Shown here: piece by piece, positions 8,360 through 18,400 of the stretch | Layout of the letters: each line of letters begins with the position of its first letter | Position numbering within the stretch: position 1 is the first letter of the stretch | Source of the DNA: Paenibacillus allorhizosphaerae | GTDB taxonomy: Bacteria; Bacillota; Bacilli; Paenibacillales; NBRC-103111 | DNA length: 64,000 nt | Direction: 5' to 3' | NCBI RefSeq assembly: GCF_910594985.1 | Contig: NZ_CAJVCE010000009.1 | Coordinates: 186,001 to 250,000 of the forward strand | Program-made: the position numbers and the translations under genes | The notes under the pieces: generated by a model | Database searches by the model: none | Seen by the model: the letters and a program-made list of their open reading frames with translations, nothing else | Told to the model about the DNA's origin: nothing

Positions 8360-8935
8360 TTACTCCTTTCCCTGCGGGTCCCATACTTTGCAGCTTTCGG
8401 GCGGCACTTGATCCGCCAGCCACACTTCGTTCCCCGCGTAATAGAAGGTGGCGCCTGATTGCTTCGCATGTAGCGTGTCCACCCTCAGAATCACCAGCTC
8501 ACCCCTGCGGGTTCCCGCTAGCGTTGCGAAGTGGGTGCCTTCCGACAAATGAACATATTGCCGGCTCATCGGGCTTAGCCCTTGCTGCAAGATTGCCGGG
8601 AGAGCTTTCTTGTTCGTCCCATGGTAGAGAGCCGTTGGGGGCTCGCTCGGTTCATAACTTACTTTATTATGACTATGCCCGTACCTTGCTCGGATGCGAC
8701 CGCCTTCGATTTCAAAACGCTGCTTATCCGAATGGCGGACCACCTGTTCTATGTCTTCCAACTGAATCCCCGACCACTTGGGCTGGGCATGAATGGCTTC
8801 CAATAAGGCGCTCACCGCACATGAGCCGTCCTCAGGATCCAAGACAATGCCGTAATCCTCGGGCGTGTGCCGGAGAAGCTTGGTCATGAACTTGCTTAAG
8901 CTTTTTTCCTGTGCTTGATTTAACATCGTTTTCAC
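8360..8935 (-). CDS. kptA: RNA 2'-phosphotransferase (Tpt1/KptA family)
   Basis: 191 residues, the normal length for KptA. Family signatures are clear: the N-terminal winged-helix half with 'LSKFMTKLLRHTPEDYGI', and the ADP-ribosyltransferase-like half with 'LYHGTNKKALPAILQQGL' and 'RQYVHLSEGTHFATLAGTRR'. In yeast the enzyme uses NAD to remove the 2'-phosphate left by tRNA splicing. In bacteria no such substrate is known, so its job here is open. A second ATG three codons in (8926) is an equally possible start. It lies just upstream of TatD on the same strand, suggesting a small RNA/DNA-processing operon. Confidence 0.93.
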   Translation of the reverse strand: MKTMLNQAQEKSLSKFMTKLLRHTPEDYGIVLDPEDGSCAVSALLEAIHAQPKWSGIQLEDIEQVVRHSDKQRFEIEGGRIRARYGHSHNKVSYEPSEPPTALYHGTNKKALPAILQQGLSPMSRQYVHLSEGTHFATLAGTRRGELVILRVDTLHAKQSGATFYYAGNEVWLADQVPPESCKVWDPQGKE

Positions 8936-9034
8936 TTCACTTCCTGATCCGCTTCCTAGATTGCATTATAACCTACTCGAATGCCGGGGAGACGGGAATC
9001 TTTGGTTAGACTCAAATGTTCCAAGTACCCCATG

Positions 9035-9069
9035 CAAAAAAAGGCGCCCGAATCCTCAGTAAGATTCAG
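9035..9069 (-). terminator. Terminator of the Tc toxin operon
   Basis: On the minus strand CTGAATC pairs with GATTCGG (one G-U) and, after GGCGCC, a run of seven T follows. It lies downstream of the TcA C-terminal gene and of the small frame at 9084-9218, so it plausibly ends the whole Tc transcript. Confidence 0.5.
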
Positions 9070-9083
9070 AAACCCTAACCCTT

Positions 9084-9218
9084 TTATAGACGCGGGTCGA
9101 TGCCCCGCTCCTGCGCGACCTCAAACAACAGATTGGCCGCAATTTCTTTATAAGCCTCGTGCTCGGGTGCCATCTCCTCAAACGGCACCTCCAGCATCCC
9201 GAGCTGTGGCTGAACCAT
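9084..9218 (-). CDS. Small frame (44 aa) at the end of the Tc operon
   Basis: An ATG-to-TAA frame of 44 codons that reads like real protein ('FEEMAPEHEAYKEIAANLLF', ending 'ERGIDPRL') and lies between the TcA C-terminal gene and a terminator. It has no Shine-Dalgarno sequence and begins right after an in-frame TGA. It could be a tiny real gene or the C-terminal remnant of a gene lost when the Tc locus was inserted. I do not recognise it. Confidence 0.35.
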   Translation of the reverse strand: MVQPQLGMLEVPFEEMAPEHEAYKEIAANLLFEVAQERGIDPRL

Positions 9219-9244
9219 TTTGTGAACGTTTCGTCAGAAAGAGC

Positions 9245-12200
9245 TTATTGCAACGAATAGCGGATCAACACGAATACATTGCTTTGTGCTTCACGTATCA
9301 AGACGTCGCTTTCATCCAATGACATATCAAATTTCCCATGGTCCGTTAACTCCGTTGTCAACTGGGTCAAGTCGAGTCCATCCGCTTTGGACGACTTTAC
9401 CTCGTCGACATCCATCAACGCGAGACGTATTTCGTCGATATTGATCGTCTTGCCGCTTGTGAAGTAAGGAAAATAATTCCTGTGTATCGTTCCCTTAAAC
9501 TTGGCTGTACTTCCGGGCGTGATGAACAGGTGCCATTCGCTCGGGAAATCATGCTTCAGGCTGAGCATCAGCACCAGCCCCGATGTGTTGGCCTCTCTTA
9601 CCTTGTCTCTCAGATGCCCATAAGCTTTATCGCGAAGCAGCCCTCCGCCTTGTCTTGCCGTGTATCGGATATGGAGAATGACGTCGGAGATGGTGTTGTA
9701 ATCGAATTGACGGAACTTGGACGGCAGTTCCAGCTTCCAAGTACTTAATGTGCCCGCGCCTTCGAACGGTAAAAACCGCTCATCGCGCAAATTCGTTTCA
9801 AACATGCCGCTATCGTTCGTACCGCTGCTGGTCACAATCGATTGGGCGGCTCCGAAATAGTCCGTAAACCGTGTATCCTCGATGCCTTGGCGAGCGTAAC
9901 TGTCGTCCTGCAGCAATGGAGAGGTTCGAATCGAGCTTCTGAGCAGCGTTAACGTGCAATTTACATTGGTATATGGCCCGGATACGGACGGAATGGACAA
10001 GCTGACGTATTTGATCCGCCGCATGTAATGCCCCGCGCCATCCAGGTCGTACAACCATTCGGGAATGACGACCTCGCAGCTGCCGGTCGTTTTCAATTCA
10101 AGCAACTTCATTGGATCAAGCTGCCGCAGCGAGATGTGCTTCGTCAATTCGTACTCACGCTTGTCGTTCTCGTGGTATGCCGTCTCCATTCGCTTCAAAT
10201 CCAGATATAGCGCTTCTCCGGATAGCAGCCCTTTATGTCCGCCATCCCAATAGTTGAACTTGATGTAATCGATGGCGTCCACTTCCGGGCGCATCAATTC
10301 ATGCTTCATCGTCTTTTCCGCCTTACGGGCGGTGTCGAAGGCGAACCGGTAGTACTCGTAATAGAGGCGGGTGAGCTCGCCTTGCATCCACACGTATAGC
10401 TGCTCGTTGGTAAATTTGCTCGCGAGTTCGTTTTTGATGTTTTCTTGCGATTTGATCTGCTCATCCGTATTGTTATATTCATGTTTGGCATATTGCTCGG
10501 AGATGGCGGAGCCGATCATTTGTCTTCCGATATGCTCCAATTCCAGAGCGGCCGTTCTGGCCGCGAACACCCACTCGTTGGCGCGGCGCTCGTACTCCGC
10601 TTTTTTCATTGCATCGTGCGCTTTTTGATCGTTGATGGCCTCCGCAATATTGATTCCGGCCATAGCAAACTTGCCGGATTCCGCTAGAAAAGCTCCTCCC
10701 GTCATTTTCACACCATTAAATGGAGTACCCATGTAAATGTCGGGTATCATGGAAAGCCCCGAAGTTACGGCAGCCGTACCTGCGGCCGCAAGCTTCAATC
10801 CCTTCGACCACTCGCTGTACGTATTTAACGAATCATACTCTCCAACCAGCAAGCCTAACTTGCCGTCGCCTTTGATTGCCGTGTCCAAATAATCGGGCAC
10901 CTTGACAGGCATTCCATTCTTTAAGACTTGTGCTATCCATTGCCCTGTATAGTTATCCTCGGTTACATCTTGATCGAATCCTTTGGCTTCGATCTCGTTC
11001 GCATCCAGGCCTGATTGAATTAGCCGGTTATAATAGCGGAATTTCTCTAACGCGATCTTACTGCTTCTTTGCAATGCAACAGTGGCCTCCTCCGCTTGTT
11101 TCCACTGCAAGAAGCGAACGTCTTTCGCCATCTGATGAATCTTGACCTCATGTTCTTGCCGAAGAAAGGCAAGCTTCTCCCCATCGCCTTTTTCAATAGC
11201 GGTCAGCAGCGCATTGCCGAAATTTCGCACCTCGGCGCAAAGCTCCAGCGCTTTCTGCATGAGCGGCAAAGCGCGAACCGGCCCCATCGGCTGATTCAGT
11301 CCGCCGATCACCGAGCTGAGGCTTAATCCGGCCGCCGCCGCTTTCACAAGCAAGCCCGGATCGATCGGCGGATCGAACAAGGCCAGTTGGCGCTCCACGC
11401 CCTCCATATTCATGCAATGACGAATCTTGAAGAGCCGGTCGGCTACCGTATCCCAATAGCGGAGCATTTTGTCATTCGGAGGGAAACAGAAATACATGGC
11501 ACGCCCGGTACCGAATAGAGCTTCTAAAGCATCGGGATCGGCGCCCTTTACATTCCGGCTGCCAAAGTTGAACGGGATCTTCCCTTCCATCTCGACCGCC
11601 ATATTGCCCATCGCGTCAAAGCCGCCCTGCCGGTCCTTGAGCTGTTTAAACGTCAATGGAGGAACATTACCCTGCGAAGGCTTGCGCTGCGGACGTTTTC
11701 CAAGAATATTGGCCGCCATGACATACAGCATCATTGCTTCCTGGACGGATTCACGCGTATCTTGTAAAAATAACGAATCTCCCCATGCAATTACATTGTC
11801 CAAATATTTCATAACCACATTGTACTTATAGGCGACGTATCTTGTCCTTGCAATCACATGCGGCTGAAACGGTTTCTGCATAATATCTTTGTAGCCGTCG
11901 AGGATGGACTCCTTCAGCTCCTGATGTTCCGGATCGGTACTGGATAAGAGATTGATCACGTTATAGATGCCGGTATGATCGTTCTCCGGCCGGAACCCGA
12001 TAAATTTCCAATACTTCTTCTTGGAATCCGGCTCGCGGTCGGTAGGGTCGAAAATCAAATGAAACCAGCTTTGCGCTTCGGCGAACCGCTGATTCTTGCT
12101 TAGATGCACGGCGATCGCAAGCGGAATATGAAACAATAACTCCCAGTTATAGTTCGCGTACGGACCGCCTGCACGGACATCGATGCTTTTCGGAAAGCTT

Positions 12201-12484
12201 TTCACGCTGCTTACTCCGAATTTGTTTACCGGCTTATAGGTTTGTTCAAAATCGTCAACCTGCAGCGATTGCAGAAAATTCGGATCGAGCATGCCGGCGA
12301 CCGAGTCTTGAAGCAGCTTCTCCTTCAGCTTGCCGACAAATGGATGAAAAAAATGTTCAAACGTATACGTAATTTGCGAGTCTTTCAGCTCAGACTTTGC
12401 AGCCTCTTGAAGCGCTTGCTCCTCTATAAACTTCCAAATTCCCTGCTGAAGCGTTTCGGAATACAGATCTTGCAGATTGGGCAT
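9245..12484 (-). CDS. Tc toxin subunit A, C-terminal part (pore and TcB-binding domain)
   Basis: 1079 residues corresponding to the C-terminal part of TcdA-type TcA proteins, comparable to TccB. Near residues 570-600 is the hydrophobic stretch expected to form the tip of the translocation channel ('AAAGTAAVTSGLSMIPDIYM'), flanked by long helical segments. The last ~250 residues carry the TcB-binding domain signature: 'SIPSVSGPYTNVNCTLTLLR', 'NDSGMFETNLRDERFLPFEG' and 'RQFDYNTISDVILHIRYTAR'. TcA forms a pentameric bell that injects the TcB-TcC cargo into target, often insect, cells. The gene starts 12 bp after the stop of the N-terminal part with its own AGGAGAG site, so the split is a true two-gene arrangement. 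Confidence 0.93.
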   Translation of the reverse strand: MPNLQDLYSETLQQGIWKFIEEQALQEAAKSELKDSQITYTFEHFFHPFVGKLKEKLLQDSVAGMLDPNFLQSLQVDDFEQTYKPVNKFGVSSVKSFPKSIDVRAGGPYANYNWELLFHIPLAIAVHLSKNQRFAEAQSWFHLIFDPTDREPDSKKKYWKFIGFRPENDHTGIYNVINLLSSTDPEHQELKESILDGYKDIMQKPFQPHVIARTRYVAYKYNVVMKYLDNVIAWGDSLFLQDTRESVQEAMMLYVMAANILGKRPQRKPSQGNVPPLTFKQLKDRQGGFDAMGNMAVEMEGKIPFNFGSRNVKGADPDALEALFGTGRAMYFCFPPNDKMLRYWDTVADRLFKIRHCMNMEGVERQLALFDPPIDPGLLVKAAAAGLSLSSVIGGLNQPMGPVRALPLMQKALELCAEVRNFGNALLTAIEKGDGEKLAFLRQEHEVKIHQMAKDVRFLQWKQAEEATVALQRSSKIALEKFRYYNRLIQSGLDANEIEAKGFDQDVTEDNYTGQWIAQVLKNGMPVKVPDYLDTAIKGDGKLGLLVGEYDSLNTYSEWSKGLKLAAAGTAAVTSGLSMIPDIYMGTPFNGVKMTGGAFLAESGKFAMAGINIAEAINDQKAHDAMKKAEYERRANEWVFAARTAALELEHIGRQMIGSAISEQYAKHEYNNTDEQIKSQENIKNELASKFTNEQLYVWMQGELTRLYYEYYRFAFDTARKAEKTMKHELMRPEVDAIDYIKFNYWDGGHKGLLSGEALYLDLKRMETAYHENDKREYELTKHISLRQLDPMKLLELKTTGSCEVVIPEWLYDLDGAGHYMRRIKYVSLSIPSVSGPYTNVNCTLTLLRSSIRTSPLLQDDSYARQGIEDTRFTDYFGAAQSIVTSSGTNDSGMFETNLRDERFLPFEGAGTLSTWKLELPSKFRQFDYNTISDVILHIRYTARQGGGLLRDKAYGHLRDKVREANTSGLVLMLSLKHDFPSEWHLFITPGSTAKFKGTIHRNYFPYFTSGKTINIDEIRLALMDVDEVKSSKADGLDLTQLTTELTDHGKFDMSLDESDVLIREAQSNVFVLIRYSLQ

Positions 12485-12496
12485 GGATTCTCTCTC

Positions 12497-15400
12497 CTAT
12501 CGACTCCGGGATAAATTCGTTATCAAGGTTCCGAGGGGTCCAATCTCTTGATCTCCGAATCGGATGGTCCACGCCGGATCTATTTGTAATGCCATGTCGG
12601 GTAGTTTGAAGCGTTTGGCAGGAATCGTATTCGCATCGTCAAATATTAATTTGGGCAATGCTTTAGGTATAAAAATGTTATTAGGAAGAAATTTGGGGGC
12701 GGGCTTCCATTCCGGCTGAACCAGGAAAACGTGACGGGTATCCCAGACAAAATATGGCGCCGTCCATGAAGCAAGCTGTCCGTCCATTTCATTGTAAGCC
12801 TGAAGAGACCCGTTATAGTTTGGATATGGACCTCCCTGGCTCTCCCCCATCTTAAGGATCGTATCCGTCCTGGAAATCGCATTGCTCCCTCCGGCTCCGC
12901 CAAACGGATTGGGCGCCATAGAATACGCTTTATCCCCATATTGAGCAAAATACCATACTTCCAGCCCGTCGCTGGTATGATGAACGGTACGTGTTATGGT
13001 GAATTTTTTCGACTCCGACCCGGCGATTTCCGTTGTATTGGGTTGACCGGTTACACTGCGCAATCGGATCAGCCAATCGCCGAGATAGTTGATGCGAAAT
13101 ACGAGATCGGTATCCTTTCGCCATTGCATCGATGAAGGAAAAAAGGACGGAGATAGCGGTCCGGAATGCTTGCCGAGCTTTTTTGCGGTTATTTTTCGTT
13201 CAGGCAGCCATTTTCCATTATAAAACTCGCTTAAGCACAATAGGATCTCCGGATATACGCTTCCATCTTGGCCGGAAATATTTTGGAGCTCCAGCCAAAC
13301 GAGCAGCAGACGGTCGTTCCACACGACAGGCAAGGGGGAAGCGCCTTGAATGTTAAACGGAATTTCCTCCCAGTATGTCCAAGCACGGTGTTCTTTGCGG
13401 CGGTAATAGTGTTTGCGGCTTGCATCCGACGTGCGGGCAACAACATGGATGATATCATCGCTTCCTTTGTCCGGATTGTTTTCAACATAATGCATACCGC
13501 ACGGTTCCAGCTGAGATAAATCGTCGAGTTGCTGCAAATAGTTCGAATAGACGGCTTGGGCCGCTTCTTCCGTAATATCCCGCTGCAGCAGTCCGCTAAG
13601 CGCTTCCTTGTAGAGCGACGATGCATCCATTAACAATTCGGGCTCCAGCCAATTTTCCGGATAGAGGAACACCTTGCGGTTCGCTTCCCACACCCGGTAC
13701 CTCTTCATCCATTCCCACGGCTTGGCATCTATCGATGACGGGGACACGCGTTCCTCCAAGTTCATCAAACACCGCTCCGTGAAAAGCTGTACCGCCGCGG
13801 TCGCAAACAAGATTCGTGTCGTTTGCATGCAGGGCTCCATCTCTACGTCCATGAGGAAGTATTCGAACAGCTTCTCCGGGGTGTCGATATGTTCCGAATC
13901 TTTCTTCTGAATCATCTGGTGGAGAATATAGGCAACAAGCGCATCGCGCTGCGACTTCCGCATCTTGTCGTTTACCGATTCGATGACGTTTGTCCATTCC
14001 TCCTCGTCGTATCGGGCTCGAAGTGCGGCGTTCAGATTGCGCACGACGGTCCCGTCAGGCTCGTTCGTTGCTGCATGGATTAGCGTGGATGCCGGAACGC
14101 GAAGCTTTTTTAGAAGCTGATTGGCATCATAAATGGTTCGAAAACGATCAAGCCGAGACAGTTCGTTTAATGTGAGGTTGAATCGTACGAGTAGTGCATC
14201 AAGCGAGTCCTTTTCCCAGCGAGTAAGCTTATAGAGCAAGCTATCCGGGTAACGTGAAGCGGCACCGGGATTGACCTCCTCAACCTCTCTCAGTACGGAT
14301 AAGAGCCGTTCATCGCTCGGCGAAAGCTCGGCTTTAAGAACGGAGTAATCAAGGAGTCCATGCAAAACGTAGAGAAGCGATGCCGATGTCTCGGAGTCCA
14401 GGTCCCCCGTAACCGGCAAGCTGTTCAACCAACCGGTCTTCTCCAGTTGAGCTCCAATCGGCTCCTCGATCCGATATTCCGTTCGGGCGGCGATCCAGGC
14501 GAACTCCGCCGTAGTAAGCTTCAGGATAGACATCAGCGCACTGGCTTTAAGGAATCGAACGTAATCAGCCTGCATGCGATCGACCAATGCTTGCGGGTAT
14601 AAATATGGGGCCGGAATGATCTCCCTGCCTTTTTCACTGGTTTCCCATCGTACACGCAGCAGGTCCTTCACTTTCTCTACTTTAAGGGAAATTTCAACCC
14701 ATGCTCCGCCCTTGATTTCAATGGCTTCGCTGTTAAATCGGGTCACGCCGTCTTGGTCCAAATCAAGCGCTATCTTCCTGCCGCTAATTTCAAGGGTGAC
14801 CATAGCGTCCGCGTCGGCTTCAATGAGAAAATTGTAAAAACCGGCTGCCGGCGCTTCCAAATAGCCGCTCCAGATGCCTGAAATAACGGACTCCGGCGTC
14901 GGCTTGGCCGAAATGCGGCTGCCGTCGGCGGCGGTGAACGCCAAATCCAATACACCCTCGGCCGGGCTGATATGATCCGCCTCATCGTTTTCGCCAATTG
15001 TCTCCCGGTGGTAAAACTGGACCGACAAGCCCGGCGTCTCCATCGCGATAAAGTCTTGTAACGCAGATGCTCCAACATCATCGGCCGCATGCAGAACGGA
15101 AGCATGATCCAGCAGGGCAGCTGCCGTATCGGAATTGGAGCCTGCAACAGTAGCTACGGTCTGAAGGGCGTATTGACGCTTATAAACGGGCTTGAGATCG
15201 AGCATCAAGCTGGCGAATAATTCGGCGGTTCTGATCTCAAGGGGATATGAGCTCGAGACATACTCGTTATATCGTTTGAAAAGCTCGGGATAACGTTTGA
15301 ACAAAACTCTAGAATTGTGGTGAATTTCAACGATCGCCTTCTTGAAACGATCGCTTGCGTCCGGCAAACTCTTAAGCGCATCACGCATGTCGTCAGGCAT

Positions 15401-18400
15401 GACGCCTGCGTTAAACGTAAGCTGCTTGCGAAGAGCGTCATAAACCAAATGTCCGGCCGCGGTATCGATCATGTCCTGCTGCAATACTGTCGTGTCGTGG
15501 GAGTAGCTGATTTTCGTGACGGCGGTGTTGTCTATGATCCCGAAAAAGCGGTCAACCGCTTCGATGCCGTATACAAGCGCCATCTTGGATTTTGCAATTT
15601 GGCCGTCAGGGTCCCCGGCGATGTTAAACTCGTTGTCTATCGAGACATACCCGTTACGGAGGGTACGGGCGATCGCCGTCATTTCACTGACTGCGGGTGA
15701 TTGCAAACCGCCGATATCCTGATTCCAAACCAAATACAACGCTTGAGACGGCTTAAGGGTAGACTCGCGCAGACGCTCGATGAGCCCGATAAGCTGCAGC
15801 ATTTGCGGATGTACCGGATCAGGCGCAGCGAACGGATCGGTGCTCGTGCACTGAATGAGCAGCAGCAGTTCCTGCACGCTAAGTCTCAGCTTGCGAGCCA
15901 GCCACCCTCTCCGGTACACGGAGGAGACGTTATCCATATTCAGCGGTGTGTCGGCATCGTAACCAAGCGCCCCCACAATAAGCACAAATTCATCATCCGT
16001 AAGCTGACACGCTGCCCGCAGCGCTTCCCGATGCGCAAGCAGTTTTTCCGAACCGGTTAAATAACGGCCGTACCCGTTATCGGCAAACACCTCTTCCTGC
16101 CTTACCTTATTCGGGCCGAGAAACAAATTCCTATAAAGCGAAGACGATCCGTACGTATCGATAGGGGCAAAGCATGCCAGTAAAGGCAGCAGATCTTTGT
16201 TTGCATTCAAATGGAGCGTATCCATTACTCGTTTTACGATGCCAAGGCGCGGCAGCAGAACGAGAAAGCCTTCGTCGAGCTTTTGCAAATTCAGCAGGTC
16301 ATCTGGATCGTTTGGCGTCAAATTCGCCGGGTACAGCGCCGCAATCGCCTTATCCGTCTGCTCGATCGACCAGCCCAGCTTCCGCCACAACCGGATGAAC
16401 CGGATCATACGGATAAATTCGAACGGCCGGATGAAATCCGTTATCTTCTGTTTGCCGGGATCGGTGTATCGGAACGCCATTTTACCATAATCGGATAAAT
16501 CTTCCTTGCCTTCTTCATTCATAAGCGTAATCAGTCCCATGATGCTATCGTAATGGGTACGGACCCATGCTTTGATATCGCCGCTATATTCGGATACGTC
16601 AAGTGCCGGCGCCAACTGCTGCTCGAACTGATCGTCCGTAAGCAGCCCTTCCTTAAACTTTTTTATAGTGTCAAAAGAAACCCCCAGCCGCTCCAGCTTA
16701 GGGATGATCGCAAGAGACGGATTAATAAACCGGCACATCAGCAGCTCGTTCAGCTCTTCGTAGGTAAGACCAAGCCGGCGCGTAAATTGCAACGGATTCG
16801 ACAGCTCCGCCATCATCTCCTGATCCGTTATGGCCACCGAATATCCGTACAGAAGTCTCAAATTCAACGTATTGTCCGGATTCAACGACAAAGTACGATC
16901 GGTAAGGCGCGCATATTCCGCGCGGGATAGCCGAAGCTCTTCCATCCATATGTCTCTCCAGCCGAATGCATCGGCACCTGCACGCTCCAGGTTATCGCTT
17001 GTCCGCAATGCTTCCATCACTTCCTGTAACGACAGCTCAAACTTTTCCAAATGACAGCGCAGATTTTCCAGAGGCTGATGGAACGGCAGCGAAGGCGGGA
17101 GAAGCGGCGCTGCTCCACCCTCAAGAACAGGCTTGCCTGCCACAATCTCATAGGCCTTGTCGCTGATCATCTGCGTTTGCGGACCGTTTCCAGTAAAGTC
17201 CGTCAAATTCAGTCCGTGTACGATATAAAATTCCAGCGTTTCAATGACAAGATCGATATACGGAATCGTTGTGTTCGTATTTTCGCAGTCCAGCGGGATA
17301 TGTTCGATCTCCGGGCGGCGTTCCAGCAGAACCGTCTGGGGATTGTGGAACCCGCCCGGTACAACGGGACGGTCCAGAAAACGCAGCAGCTCCACCAAGT
17401 AGGCGGCCGGACCGTGAATCGATCTGCACTGCTCGCAAGCGAAATAATCCATATTGCCGAATAGAGCTTCCAGCGCAGGATACGCAAGAACATCGGATGC
17501 ATTCGGATTCGGATTAATATATCGCGGCTCGCTGTGTACGCCGATCCCGGGCGCATTCCGGGTTGTAGCATAAGATAATATCATGTTCACAACCGTATGA
17601 TTTACCTGCATCGCTCTTTCATAAATCTTCAGGGCGTCCCGCTCGCCGCCCAAATCGTTCATGAACATTTGGACAAAATCATCCTTTTTGTATTGAACGA
17701 CCGAATGGGCGGAATCGAGTCCCTTGGTCAGCATCGCATTCATCGATTCATAGGTTGGCGCGATCCGATTGACCCGCTGTATACGCAATATTTCCTTCGT
17801 CGCACCGTCCGAAAGCCGAATATCGTGCTGCTCGATATATTTCTCTATGGGATGCAGCGCAAGCTCGAATTTTCCCGCTTGTTCGTTAAAGAAGGCATGA
17901 ATCTCATCCTTAAGCCGAATGTCAGCCAAAGGCGTTTCGTCGTTTCGGACCATACCGGCGACGACAGCTGTCGGATAGCTCATTTGCAGCCTCACCGCTA
18001 ACAGCTCGGCATATCGTTCACGGCGCTGGAGCTCGCCTTCTCCGGAAATTTCCGAAGGGACCGGACTGTCCCCGATCGCACTCATCCATGCATCCTTTCG
18101 ATAGAAGCCTTGATCCATCAACTGCCGGATGTCGGTGATTCCATTGTCGGCATGAACGGTTTCGTGCAATGTACGCATAAGCGGGGCGTTGTTATAGGCA
18201 AGGCCAGCCAATTGTCCATCCAGCTTCAGCCGCTTCCCCATTGTTTCCCCGAAGGCGGCTTTTACAGACTCCCAGAACTGCTCCTCATCACCCGAATGCT
18301 CTGTGTAAAGGCTTGCAAATTGGTTCAATCGGCTCTCATCCGTTCCGAGCGAAACCGATACGATTTCCTTTAACGGAGATAGACCGATCGAGGCCTTTCT

